The notes beneath the pieces were generated by a model. The model had not been told where the DNA came from. It saw only the letters and a list, made by a program, of their open reading frames with translations, and did no database searches. From positions 1-20,111 of the forward strand of contig DBXN01000134.1 in assembly GCA_002309585.1 (NCBI GenBank): a stretch of DNA of 20,111 nucleotides. Reading direction: 5' to 3'. Made by a program: the position numbers and the translations under genes. The stretch comes from Verrucomicrobia bacterium UBA1211 (lineage in GTDB: Bacteria; Verrucomicrobiota; Kiritimatiellia; RFP12; UBA1067). Shown piece by piece: positions 10,923 through 18,736 of this stretch. Within the stretch, counting starts at the first letter, position 1, and each line of letters opens with the position of its first letter.

Positions 10923-12101
10923 ATGAAGAGATATCAGACTGTTTTATTTTTAGGCGACGGCATGGCGGACGAACCCCTCGATTCGTTAGGGGGGAAGACG
11001 CCGTTGCAGGTCGCGAAAACGCCATACATGGACACGATCGCGCGAAAGGGACGCAGCGGCACGATGCTGACCCTTCCGGACGGATTCCCAACCTCCAGCG
11101 ACGTCGCGAACATGTCTGTCCTGGGGTGTGATCTGGCCACCGAACTCTGCGGGCGCGGACCGCTGGAGGCGGCCAGCCAAGGCATTGCGACCGGACCGCA
11201 CGACCTGATCTTCCGGATGAATCTGGTGAACGTGGACGAGCGGGGCATCCTGCGGGATTTCTCGGGCGGGCATATCGCCCAGGCGGACGCGGTTGAATCG
11301 ATCCGCCTGCTGAACGAACGGTTGGGCAGCGACGCGGTCCGCTTCTATCCGGGCGTAAGCTACCGGAACCTGCTCGTGCTGTCGGGCGAGCGGTTCAGTT
11401 CCGACATCGCCTACGACAAACCCGACGACAACCACGGCAACCCCGTGGCCGACCATCTCCCGCGCGCGAAATCCCCGGCGGACGAAGAGACCGCCGCCAC
11501 CCTGCGCCGCCTGACCGCCGAAGCGGCGGAGGTCCTGAAGGGCCGCACGGCGAACGGCATCTGGCTCTGGAGCGGCGGACGGGTCGGCGCGATCCACAGC
11601 CTCACCCGGCGTTACGGCGTGAAGGCGGCGGTGATCTCGGCGGTCGATGTGATCAACGGGCTGGGCAAGTGCCTGGGGCTCGACATCATCCGTGTGCCGG
11701 GCGCGACCGGTTATATCGATACCGACTACGAGGGGAAGGCCGATGCGGCCCTCCGCGCCCTGAAGGAGGGTTACGATTTTGTCTATGTCCACCTGGAGGC
11801 GACCGACGAGGTTTCCCACGCGCAGGATTTGGATTTGAAACGTCAGGTGATCGAAGCGTTTGACAGCCGCCTCATCGGCCGGGTGATGGATCGCGCCGGC
11901 GACGGGGTGGCCTACTGCGTCCTGCCGGACCATCCGGTTCCGCTGGCGATCGGCAAGCACACCCGCACACCGGTTCCCGTGTCGGTCTACCAGCCGGACA
12001 ACATTCCGGACGCGGTCGCCACGTTTGACGAGGAGGCCGCCCTGAGGGGAAGCCTCGGTTTTCTCAAAGGTTCCGACCTGATGGATCTGCTGCTGAACTA
12101 A
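10923..12101 (+). CDS. apgM: Cofactor-independent phosphoglycerate mutase, ApgM type
   Basis: This 392-residue protein belongs to the alkaline phosphatase superfamily. Metal and catalytic residues by family pattern: Asp12 (LGDGMAD), Ser58/Ser59 (PTSSDVANMS), Asp295 and His299 (TDEVSHA), Asp336-His337 (LPDHPVP) and His346 (GKHTRTP). The family interconverts 3- and 2-phosphoglycerate in glycolysis without 2,3-bisphosphoglycerate. One bacterial branch of about this length is proposed to act as a homoserine kinase substitute in threonine synthesis; no thr gene is nearby to support that here. It heads a four-gene cluster and has a strong promoter with almost no leader. Length is normal and all motifs seem intact. 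Confidence 0.88.
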   Translation: MKRYQTVLFLGDGMADEPLDSLGGKTPLQVAKTPYMDTIARKGRSGTMLTLPDGFPTSSDVANMSVLGCDLATELCGRGPLEAASQGIATGPHDLIFRMNLVNVDERGILRDFSGGHIAQADAVESIRLLNERLGSDAVRFYPGVSYRNLLVLSGERFSSDIAYDKPDDNHGNPVADHLPRAKSPADEETAATLRRLTAEAAEVLKGRTANGIWLWSGGRVGAIHSLTRRYGVKAAVISAVDVINGLGKCLGLDIIRVPGATGYIDTDYEGKADAALRALKEGYDFVYVHLEATDEVSHAQDLDLKRQVIEAFDSRLIGRVMDRAGDGVAYCVLPDHPVPLAIGKHTRTPVPVSVYQPDNIPDAVATFDEEAALRGSLGFLKGSDLMDLLLN

Positions 12102-12116
12102 TGGAGGTAAAGTATC

Positions 12117-13604
12117 GTGAAGCGCGACTCATCTTCTTTTCCCGTCCCCCACACCACCCGGCGCGGTTTTCTGCGGGACGCCGCCGGAAGCGCGACGCTC
12201 CTGTTGCTTGAGGGGTGCCGACACACCTCCGGCACGACCGCCGCGCAGAACACCGTCGTCCAGCCCGATCCCCGGCGGCGGCTGAACGTGGCGGTGATCG
12301 GCGCGGGCGGACAAGGGGTTTTCGACTGGCAGATGGTCTGCCAGATCGGCGACCGGGTCACCGCGCTCTGCGATGTGGATGAGTCCGTGGCGCAATCGAC
12401 GCGCAAGGAACTCGTAGAACGGTACGGCCAAACCGACATCCGCATCTACAAGGATTTCCGCATCCTCTTCGAGAAGGAAACCGATCTGGACGCGGTTTTC
12501 ATCGCGACGCCCGACCACAGCCATGCCGTCCAAACCGCCTGGGCGCTCCACCGGAAGATTCCGGTCTATGTCGAACCGCCGATTGTTCGGACCTTGGGCG
12601 AGTTGGACACGGTCGGACGGCTCGCCGATGCGGGGAAGACCCCGCTTTGGCAGGGGCTGACCAACCGGACTGAACGCGCCTTCCGAAAAGCGTACGCCTG
12701 TCTGGAGACCGGGCTGCTGGGCAACCTGACGGCGATCCACGCCTGGACCTCCAATCCCCTCTGGCCGCAGGGCATTCCCCGTCCCGCCGGAAACGATCCC
12801 ATCCCCAACGGATTCGACTGGGACCTGTGGCTCGGCCCCGCTCCGGAACGTCCCTATGTCGATAAGGCCTACCACCGCTTCACCTGGCGGGGATGGTGCG
12901 ATTTCGGAACCGGCGCGCTCGGCGACCAGGGACCGTCGCTCCTGAATCTGCCGTTCCTGCTTTTCCCGCTGCCCGCGCCGGAAACGGTCGAGTGCCTGAC
13001 GCCCCTTTCCGCCAGCCCCGAAAGTTTCCCGATGGCCAGCCACCTCCGCTACACCTTCAAGATGCCTTCCTCCGCCTGGTTCAGTTCCCCCCGCGTGACG
13101 CTGGACTGGTATGACGGCGGCCAGCTTCCCCCCATGGCGGAAACCGGGGATTCGGCCGATGACATCTATGTGCGGGCGGTCTCGACGCTCTGCGATCGCA
13201 ACAACGGCCGTCTTCCGCCGCAGGGCTGTCTCCTGATCGGAACGAACGGCGCCTGGTTCATGGGCGACGCGCAAGGCCACCGCCACGCCCTGATGCTGAA
13301 GGAAGACGCGGGCTTTATCGATCAGGAATCCCATCCCGCCTGCGCCTCGTTCGCGCTCTCCTCGCGGATCATCCCCCTGCAGAAGACCTTCCTCAACATG
13401 ATCCGTCTCAGACGGGCCGACCGGATGCCCTCCAACTACTCCCGCCCGCTCATGAAGACGATCCTCGGCGGTTGCGTCGCGCAACGGGTTGAAGGGGTGC
13501 TCCGCTTTAAAGACGGAAAAACCCCGTTCAAAGGCAACCGGATCGCCAACGCCTACGCGAACCCGCCGATGCGTGACGGTTGGTCGCTTGATCATCTGGA
13601 GTAA
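12117..13604 (+). CDS. Tat-exported Gfo/Idh/MocA-like protein lacking EKP lysine
   Basis: GTG start with GGAGGT eight bases upstream, 15 bases after apgM. The N-terminus has a twin-arginine motif (TRRGFLRD, Arg15-Arg16), a hydrophobic run and LLEGC with Cys34, a possible lipobox. Residues 56-155 are a Rossmann fold (NVAVIGAGGQG; FIATPDHSH). The family's E-K-P motif reads VEPP (153-155), so the catalytic lysine is replaced by proline. WRGWCDFGTGALGDQG (257-272) matches the C-terminal domain signature, but the following residues are PSLLN where relatives have a His. Normal members oxidise or isomerise sugars with NAD(P); this one may be inactive or changed in chemistry. The fold still looks complete at 495 residues, and the tail (SLDHLE) is usual. 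Role unknown. Confidence 0.88.
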   Translation: MKRDSSSFPVPHTTRRGFLRDAAGSATLLLLEGCRHTSGTTAAQNTVVQPDPRRRLNVAVIGAGGQGVFDWQMVCQIGDRVTALCDVDESVAQSTRKELVERYGQTDIRIYKDFRILFEKETDLDAVFIATPDHSHAVQTAWALHRKIPVYVEPPIVRTLGELDTVGRLADAGKTPLWQGLTNRTERAFRKAYACLETGLLGNLTAIHAWTSNPLWPQGIPRPAGNDPIPNGFDWDLWLGPAPERPYVDKAYHRFTWRGWCDFGTGALGDQGPSLLNLPFLLFPLPAPETVECLTPLSASPESFPMASHLRYTFKMPSSAWFSSPRVTLDWYDGGQLPPMAETGDSADDIYVRAVSTLCDRNNGRLPPQGCLLIGTNGAWFMGDAQGHRHALMLKEDAGFIDQESHPACASFALSSRIIPLQKTFLNMIRLRRADRMPSNYSRPLMKTILGGCVAQRVEGVLRFKDGKTPFKGNRIANAYANPPMRDGWSLDHLE

Positions 13605-13607
13605 GCC

Positions 13608-14024
13608 ATGTCCCATTCCCGTGAAATCCAGTGCACAGCCTGTGGTGAACGTTCAATGGTCCGCGCCGAACCGGTCTACGAGGGCTTCAAGAAGGTCGGC
13701 GAGCGGTTCTTCTGTCTCCATTGCGGCCAGTGCTATCCGTCCGAAGCGGAAACACCGTTCATCCGACAGGGCGACACCCGCCCCAAAATCTTCACGGAGG
13801 CGGACAAGCCCGACAGGCTGAACATCTTCAGCGACGAGGAACGTCAGCACAGCTGCGGCTGGTGCCGTCACTTCGTGGTGAACCCCTTCACGCAACGGTG
13901 CGGGCTGACCAACGCCTTCACCGAGGCGACCGACCTCTGCCTGCGGTTCGAGAAGAAAGAGGAACCCGCCCCTTCCGATGCCGACCCGGCATCCCCGACC
14001 TCGGGCGAGACGGAAGCGCCATAA
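13608..14024 (+). CDS. Small protein with two cysteine-cluster (zinc-knuckle) motifs
   Basis: 138 residues; the ATG follows the previous stop by three bases and GGAG overlaps that stop. First cluster: Cys9-x2-Cys12 and Cys36-x2-Cys39 (also Cys42), a zinc-ribbon pattern. Second: Cys83-x2-Cys86, Cys98 and Cys111 in CGWCRHFVVNPFTQRCG, a different spacing that could hold zinc or an Fe-S centre. A low-complexity Glu/Pro tail (115-138) follows. No signal peptide, so it is cytoplasmic. I do not recognise a named family. Lying between a lipoprotein-like gene and an RNA methyltransferase, it may bind nucleic acid, but that is a guess. Confidence 0.85.
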   Translation: MSHSREIQCTACGERSMVRAEPVYEGFKKVGERFFCLHCGQCYPSEAETPFIRQGDTRPKIFTEADKPDRLNIFSDEERQHSCGWCRHFVVNPFTQRCGLTNAFTEATDLCLRFEKKEEPAPSDADPASPTSGETEAP

Positions 14025-14037
14025 TCCGGAATTCCCC

Positions 14038-14841
14038 ATGCCGAACGAATCGGGATATTGGAAAGCGGCGCTTGAACGCCTTCAGGCCATCGACCGCCAG
14101 TGGCCGGCGGAAGGCGCCGCCGACTCCGCCGCCCGGGCGGAACACGAATCCCGGCTCGCCGCCTGCCGGAACTGGTTCGCGGCGCAACCCTTCCCGCGCC
14201 TCGCGAAGCTGGCGGACCAGCTGCAACCCGGCATCGACCGCCGCCGTTTCTGGTGTGCGCTCGTTCCGGTCGAGCGGGCCGTCTGCCGGACCAAGATCAC
14301 CGACATCGATATCCTGACCGACGACCTGCCCCAAGATGCCGAACCCCTCCAGCCGGCCCTCCCCGTCACGGTCATCCTCGATTCGCTCCGCTCGGCCTTC
14401 AACGTGGGCGGCATCTTCCGGACAGCCGAGTGTTTCGGCCTCAAAGAGCTGATCCTCTGCGGCTATACCCCCACGCCGGAGAATCCCCAGGTCGCCAAAG
14501 CCGCGCTCGGAACCGAAAGCCGCATCCCCTGGCGGCATGTCGATTCGACACGGAATGCCGTCCTCGCCTGCCAAGAGGCGGGCATCCCCTGTTTCGCGCT
14601 GGAAACCGTCGCGCAGGCCCAGCCGCTGGAATCCTTCACGTGGCCCCTGCCTTGCGCGGTGGTGGTCGGGAATGAGCGGTTTGGCATCGACAGCGACCTC
14701 CTGCGGATCTGCGACGGCATGATCCGCATCCCGCTCTACGGACGGAAGAACTCGCTGAATGTCGGATGCGCCTTCGCCGTCGTCGCGCACGCGCTCCGGT
14801 GTCAGAACGCGTCGCCCTTCAATCCCAAAGCGGAGAGATAG
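14038..14841 (+). CDS. SpoU/TrmH-family RNA 2'-O-methyltransferase
   Basis: 267 residues from the ATG at 14038; an ATG 60 bases upstream lies inside the zinc-knuckle gene and adds a low-complexity Arg/Pro tail, so it is rejected. The C-terminal half is a SPOUT knot: motif 1 FNVGGIFRTAECFG (121-134), motif 2 VVVGNERFGI (208-217), motif 3 IPLYGRKNSLNVG (231-243). Enzymes of this family transfer methyl from SAM to the 2'-OH of a tRNA or rRNA nucleotide. The N-terminal 100 residues are helical and not clearly like known substrate-recognition domains. The Shine-Dalgarno is weak. Its last 40 bases overlap the 3' end of the GH5 gene on the other strand. Confidence 0.9.
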   Translation: MPNESGYWKAALERLQAIDRQWPAEGAADSAARAEHESRLAACRNWFAAQPFPRLAKLADQLQPGIDRRRFWCALVPVERAVCRTKITDIDILTDDLPQDAEPLQPALPVTVILDSLRSAFNVGGIFRTAECFGLKELILCGYTPTPENPQVAKAALGTESRIPWRHVDSTRNAVLACQEAGIPCFALETVAQAQPLESFTWPLPCAVVVGNERFGIDSDLLRICDGMIRIPLYGRKNSLNVGCAFAVVAHALRCQNASPFNPKAER

Positions 14842-16028
14842 GCTTTATCGACCGTGCAGTTGGCGTTCCGGCAATTCTCGATATACTGCCGCATCGCCTT
14901 CACCGCCGCCTTGCGGTCGGGACGGTTCTTCTGAATCGCCGCGTAACTTTTCCGATCGGACTCGGCAAAGGTGACGATCAGCTCCTTCCACCCTTCGGGA
15001 TAGGAGAATTTGAGCCAGGAGGAGTCACCGGGCGCCTTCAGGGGCCAATAGGTCCAGCCGATGTTGTTCTTCTCCATCGTCTCGGTGAAGGTGCGGTACC
15101 ACTCGTACGTGTTGTGTCCGGTCTCCCCCATGAAGAGGGGAAGCCCTGTTTTCTGCCGGAACGCGGTAAAATCGCCGATCTGTTTCGGATCGGTCCAATA
15201 CCGGTGGCAGGTGTAAAGCATGTTGGCGTCAAAGGTCCAGTCGGTGAAGGGCGCGAAATTGGAGTTCCACTGCGCGCCGGCCAGCATGACGATATGGTTG
15301 CGATCCACCTCGCGGATCGCCGCCACGGCCCGCTTCTGAACCGCCTCCAGTTTCGCGTTGAGCGCGTCCTTGTCCGCCACCCGGCTGGAGATCGGCTCGT
15401 TCATCAGATCATACCCGAGGATCACCGTCTCGTCGGCGTACCGCTTGGCGATCATCCGCCAGATGTCGCAATACTGCTTTTGGAACGCCTCGCTCTCGAA
15501 GAGCCACGGATACCCGTAGCTGTCGTCGATGTTGTCACCCGTCTGCCCGCCGGGGCAGTCATGCATGTCAAGGATCAGCTTGAGGTTGTATTTGCGGCAC
15601 CAGCCGACCACATCGTCAACCCGTTTGAATCCGTCGCCCGGTCCCGTCAGCCCCAGGTAATCCTCGTCCGTGAACAACTTGTAGTGGAAGGGAAGCCGGA
15701 TGGTATTCGAGCCGGTCTTCGCCACAAACGCGATGTCCGCCTCGGTAATGTAGGCATCCTTGAACGCCCGCCAGAACTTCGCGGTCTCCTCGGGACCGAC
15801 CAGCTGCTTGAACATCTCGTCGATGAAATGTCCCGAATTGCACGACTTGAAGCCGAACATATACCCCTCGGGATTCAGCCAGTTGCCGAGATTGGTCCCC
15901 CGGATGAAGAACGTCTCGCCCTTGGCGTCAACGATATCATGTCCCTTGACCCGCAGGAATCCGGTCGCCGACCACGCGCACGAAATCCCGCAAACCGCCA
16001 CCATCACGCCAATCAACATCTTTTTCAT
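14802..16028 (-). CDS. Exported GH5-family glycoside hydrolase
   Basis: 408 residues with a signal peptide (MKKMLIGVMVAVCGISCAWSA, roughly residues 1-21) and a strong Shine-Dalgarno (AGAGGTGA). The GH5 catalytic pattern is present: acid/base Glu211 in YDLMNEP (206-212), nucleophile Glu302 in FMGETGHN (299-306), with substrate-site residues in IRLPFHY (110-116), DMHDCPGG (154-161) and TYWPLK. The fold hydrolyses beta-1,4- or beta-1,3-glucan, mannan or related chains by a retaining mechanism; the subfamily cannot be fixed by eye. No carbohydrate-binding module or dockerin is attached. It probably acts in the periplasm or outside the cell. The stop codon lies within the methyltransferase gene on the other strand. 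Confidence 0.9.
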   Translation of the reverse strand: MKKMLIGVMVAVCGISCAWSATGFLRVKGHDIVDAKGETFFIRGTNLGNWLNPEGYMFGFKSCNSGHFIDEMFKQLVGPEETAKFWRAFKDAYITEADIAFVAKTGSNTIRLPFHYKLFTDEDYLGLTGPGDGFKRVDDVVGWCRKYNLKLILDMHDCPGGQTGDNIDDSYGYPWLFESEAFQKQYCDIWRMIAKRYADETVILGYDLMNEPISSRVADKDALNAKLEAVQKRAVAAIREVDRNHIVMLAGAQWNSNFAPFTDWTFDANMLYTCHRYWTDPKQIGDFTAFRQKTGLPLFMGETGHNTYEWYRTFTETMEKNNIGWTYWPLKAPGDSSWLKFSYPEGWKELIVTFAESDRKSYAAIQKNRPDRKAAVKAMRQYIENCRNANCTVDKAYLSALGLKGDAF

Positions 16029-16055
16029 TGAATCACCTCTCTTTTTTCTTAAAAA

Positions 16056-16166
16056 CCCGTATCACCCTATTGTCCCCTCCTCCCAGTCATCTCATCGTCC
16101 CGGTTGTCCCGTCTCCCCCATCCCGGTTGTCCCGTCCGTCCCATCCCTCAACGCTCAACGCTCAAC
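16056..16166. repeat. C-rich short repeats ending in CTCAACG heptads
   Basis: TCCCGGTTGTCCCGTC occurs twice as a perfect 16-base direct repeat (16098-16113 and 16121-16136, 23 bases apart). Three CTCAAC units at 16147, 16154 and 16161 keep an exact 7-base period and are the reverse complement of the GTTGAG heptads near 9206. The last part lies inside the araD coding region. Confidence 0.75.
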
Positions 16167-16849
16167 TGCCCATAGTAAGCCTTCGCGCCATGCTTGCGCT
16201 GATAGTGCTTCTCGCCGACATACGCCGGCAGCGGTTCGACCGCCGGGCGGAGCTGTTCGGTCAGGCGCGCCATCCGCGCGATCGCCTCCAGCGCGATGGC
16301 GTTATCGACCGCCTTCGCGGCGGAACGCCCCCACGTAAACGGGGCGTGACCGGCCACCAGAACGCCGGGAACCGCCAACGGATCCAGTTCCGCGAACCGC
16401 TCGATGATCACCGCCCCGGTGTTCGCCTCATAGGCATCGGCCACCTCCTCTTCCGTCAGGAAACGGGTCACGGGAACCGGCCCGTGGAACTGATCGGCAT
16501 GGGTCGTTCCATAGCAGGGGATCTCCCGGCACGCCTGCGCAAAGGCGGTCGCCTCCACGCTGTGGGTATGGACAATCCCGCCGACCCCGTTAAACCGCCG
16601 GTAGAGCGCCAGATGGGTCGGCGTATCCGAAGAGGGCCGCAACGTCCCCTCCACCACCGTGCCGTCCAGCGCGACGACCACCATATCCTTCGGACGCATC
16701 TGCCCGTAATTGACCCCGCTCGGCTTGATCACAACCAGTCCCGATTCGGGATCGAACCCGCTGGCGTTCCCCCACGTCAAAACCACAAGCCCGGCATCGA
16801 CCAGCCGCTGATTCGCCTCAAAAACCTCTTCTTTCAACAGATCCAGCAT
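16148..16849 (-). CDS. araD: L-ribulose-5-phosphate 4-epimerase
   Basis: 233 residues, aligning along its full length with E. coli AraD by eye: LTWGNASGFD (24-33), IKPSGVNY (41-48), the SSDTPTH loop (73-79), HTHS with zinc ligands His94 and His96, Asp119 in TTHADQ, His168 (AGHAPF), Tyr226 in AYYGQ. It interconverts L-ribulose 5-phosphate and D-xylulose 5-phosphate in the cytoplasm, feeding pentoses to the pentose phosphate pathway. AAGGAG lies eight bases before ATG. E. coli AraD has YYGQ near its end; here five extra residues LSVER and the stop are encoded by the heptad repeat. No araA or araB is in the window, so it is an orphan here; UlaF/SgbE-like substrates remain possible. Confidence 0.93.
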   Translation of the reverse strand: MLDLLKEEVFEANQRLVDAGLVVLTWGNASGFDPESGLVVIKPSGVNYGQMRPKDMVVVALDGTVVEGTLRPSSDTPTHLALYRRFNGVGGIVHTHSVEATAFAQACREIPCYGTTHADQFHGPVPVTRFLTEEEVADAYEANTGAVIIERFAELDPLAVPGVLVAGHAPFTWGRSAAKAVDNAIALEAIARMARLTEQLRPAVEPLPAYVGEKHYQRKHGAKAYYGQLSVER

Positions 16850-16872
16850 CGCATTTCTCCTTTACCTAAAGC

Positions 16873-16907
16873 ATTGAGGGTTAAGGGTTAAGCGAGACTT
16901 CGGTCAC
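16873..16907. repeat. Heptads plus decayed GAGAC palindrome
   Basis: ATTGAGG, GTTAAGG and GTTAAGC in 7-base register (16873-16893), then GAGACTTCGGTCAC. The order repeats that at 9060-9086. It fills most of the 84-base gap between the HAD gene and araD. A small inverted repeat TTAACC/GGTTAA follows at about 16919-16937. Confidence 0.65.
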
Positions 16908-16933
16908 CCGTTCCCCTTTAACCTTTTAATCGG

Positions 16934-17557
16934 TTAATCTTCCCTACCGTCTCGTAACCGGGCGACCGCCGCTTTCGCCTCCGCCACGGATGTGAACCGT
17001 TCCGAATGGAGACCGACCGCACGCGCGCCTTCCACATTCGCCGGCATATCGTCAAAAAAGATCGCCTCCTCCGGCCGGACATCCAGCCGGGAAAGCATCA
17101 GCCGGTAGATCTCCGGTTGCGGCTTCACCAGACGAACCGCCGCCGAGATCACCTCCGCATCCGCCAGCGCGCGAAACGCCGAGGCCGCCCGGTCAAACCA
17201 CGGCAAAAACGACAACGGCATGTTCGTCAGGATGCCGACCTTGAATCCTTCCGCCTTCAGTTCCTTCGCCCACGCCAGCGTCTCGGGATTCGGCACGCTC
17301 CAGCTCTCCATGTCGCGTCGCTCCAGCTCCTCCAGCAACGCCTCGGTATAGGGCTTGCCGAGCGCGGTCAGAATCCGCCGGTACATCTCCACGCCCGAAT
17401 AATCCCCGCCGTCAAACCCCGGCCGATAGGCCGCATAGCCCTCGCGGATCTCGGTATCGGACAGATCCGCGTGAACCCGCGCCCACTCCTGAAGCATCAC
17501 TCTATCCTGGGGCATGGAAATCACCCCGCCAAAATCAAAAATCACCGCCCGCAGCAT
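16934..17557 (-). CDS. HAD-superfamily hydrolase, likely sugar-phosphate phosphatase
   Basis: 207 residues, starting nine bases after the rnhC stop with GGGG as a weak Shine-Dalgarno. HAD motifs: I at 5-12 (VIFDFGGV, nucleophile Asp8), II at 109-112 (ILTN), III Lys145 (VKPQPEIY), IV Asp169-Asp170 (IFFDDMPANVEGA). The second acid of motif I is Gly10, as is usual for the YihX-like branch that includes glucose-1-phosphate phosphatase. A helical cap lies between residues 15 and 90. Cytoplasmic. Substrate is not known; its neighbours rnhC and araD do not decide it. Length is normal and no residue beyond the branch pattern is missing. Confidence 0.88.
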   Translation of the reverse strand: MLRAVIFDFGGVISMPQDRVMLQEWARVHADLSDTEIREGYAAYRPGFDGGDYSGVEMYRRILTALGKPYTEALLEELERRDMESWSVPNPETLAWAKELKAEGFKVGILTNMPLSFLPWFDRAASAFRALADAEVISAAVRLVKPQPEIYRLMLSRLDVRPEEAIFFDDMPANVEGARAVGLHSERFTSVAEAKAAVARLRDGRED

Positions 17558-17566
17558 CTCATCCCC

Positions 17567-18541
17567 CTACTTCGTCGTCGGACGGGAGGTCGCCTGGCCG
17601 TACTCGCCCAACTGTTCCCGCGTCGCCCCGCAGGCCTCCAGCACCAGATCAGTCGTCCGGAAATGACATTTGCAGGTTTTGACCAACACCCCCGGCCCCT
17701 CTTTTTTCACCAGATCGATCGCCGTCTGCCGAACCTGATCCGACGCGCCTTTCTGCACCTCGATCCCGTGCTGCTCCCCGATCCTCTGGATCTGGCGCAG
17801 GAAGGATTCACGCGCGATCACCGAAGCCGCCGCCACCGCGATATCCGACTCCGCCTTATGGTGCTGCTCCAGCTTGATCTTGCTGCCCTTCTTCATCAGC
17901 GCCCGCTTGATCAACTGCTCCGAACCGAACTGGTCCGCCACCGCACGGGGGCAATCCGGCACGCCCTCCAGCAGGTTCTCGATGCACCGCGCATGCGCCC
18001 ACGCCAACAGCGTGTTGACGTTGCGCATCTTGAAGTAGAGCCGGTTGTAGGCTTCCGGACCGATCGAGACAATCGCATACCGTTTCAGCCCCAGCAGTTC
18101 CCTCGTCCGCTTCCCGATGAAGAACACCGCCTTGTCGGTCAGCTTTTTGCAATCCTTCACCCCCAACTCCTGCATCGCATGCGCCAGATCGGGATCGACA
18201 TAAACCGCGCACGCCACCAGCGGCCCGAAGAAATCACCCTTGCCGCTCTCATCGCTGCCCATGTGCGGCGCGACCGATTCCGGATTCAGCACCTCCTCGT
18301 ATCCCACCGTCGCCGACATCAGCACATTGGGTTCCAAGACAAACAGGACAAAGTCTTCCGCGCCCTTCCCCTGCACCAGCAGTTTCCCGCTCGTGTACAG
18401 GTTCACCATGCAATCCTCCGCCTCTACCGCGATGGTGGTATAGGGCACCTGACGGGGCTTGTAATTCCCCATTTCCAGAAGCGTCTTCAGCCGCTGCTGC
18501 TGATCTGCGTTCAGGACAAATGAAAATGATGTTTTGGCCAT
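17567..18541 (-). CDS. rnhC: Ribonuclease HIII
   Basis: 324 residues. The N-terminal 1-90 has the TBP-like substrate-binding domain of RNase HIII (YTTIAVEAEDCMVNLYTSGK). The catalytic part starts MGSDESGKGDFFGPL (94-108) with Asp97-Glu98, then Asp203 (VADQFGS) and Asp233 (ESDIAVAAAS). It cuts RNA in RNA-DNA hybrids in the cytoplasm during replication and repair. Good Shine-Dalgarno (GAGG), own near-consensus promoter about 60 bases upstream, and first gene of the HAD/araD/GH5 row. Family length is about 300-330, so it is complete. Confidence 0.95.
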   Translation of the reverse strand: MAKTSFSFVLNADQQQRLKTLLEMGNYKPRQVPYTTIAVEAEDCMVNLYTSGKLLVQGKGAEDFVLFVLEPNVLMSATVGYEEVLNPESVAPHMGSDESGKGDFFGPLVACAVYVDPDLAHAMQELGVKDCKKLTDKAVFFIGKRTRELLGLKRYAIVSIGPEAYNRLYFKMRNVNTLLAWAHARCIENLLEGVPDCPRAVADQFGSEQLIKRALMKKGSKIKLEQHHKAESDIAVAAASVIARESFLRQIQRIGEQHGIEVQKGASDQVRQTAIDLVKKEGPGVLVKTCKCHFRTTDLVLEACGATREQLGEYGQATSRPTTK

Positions 18542-18601
18542 TGTATCCTCGTCTATTTCAAACCTTCTCCACCTTGAAAAATGAAGATAGAGAATATCGT
18601 C

Positions 18602-18630
18602 ATTATATCCGTTTTCCCGAAACCTGACAA
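18602..18630 (-). promoter_or_regulatory. Strong sigma70-type promoter of rnhC
   Basis: Minus strand TTGTCA (18625-18630), exactly 17 bases, then a perfect TATAAT (18602-18607). Predicted transcription start near 18595, leader about 54 bases. It points away from the divergent glycosyltransferase gene. Confidence 0.75.
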
Positions 18631-18736
18631 GACCTTCATCCCAAACCCCCCGATAACGGATTCTTCCCTTTTCAAACCGCTTCCGAACCGTTATGCTAAT
18701 GGTGTTTTTTTAAGGCCGGCGAGGAATGGGCACATC

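Noticed and set aside
12129..13616. 495-codon minus-strand frame exactly opposite the Gfo/Idh/MocA-like gene
   Set aside because: High-GC antisense shadow; the plus strand has Tat, Rossmann and C-terminal domain motifs while the minus translation is Gly/Arg/Glu-rich without any motif.
14766..16031. 421-codon plus-strand frame opposite the GH5 gene
   Set aside because: Shadow of a gene with clear catalytic motifs; it would also overlap the end of the methyltransferase gene.
17006..18523. 505-codon plus-strand frame across the HAD and rnhC genes
   Set aside because: Arg/His/Leu-rich translation, spans two real genes on the other strand, no start signal.
18581..18736. N-terminal extension of the glycosyltransferase from the ATG at 18581
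   Set aside because: It covers the rnhC promoter and encodes 52 residues without similarity to the GT-A fold; MTDATRN at 18737 starts just before the first strand.
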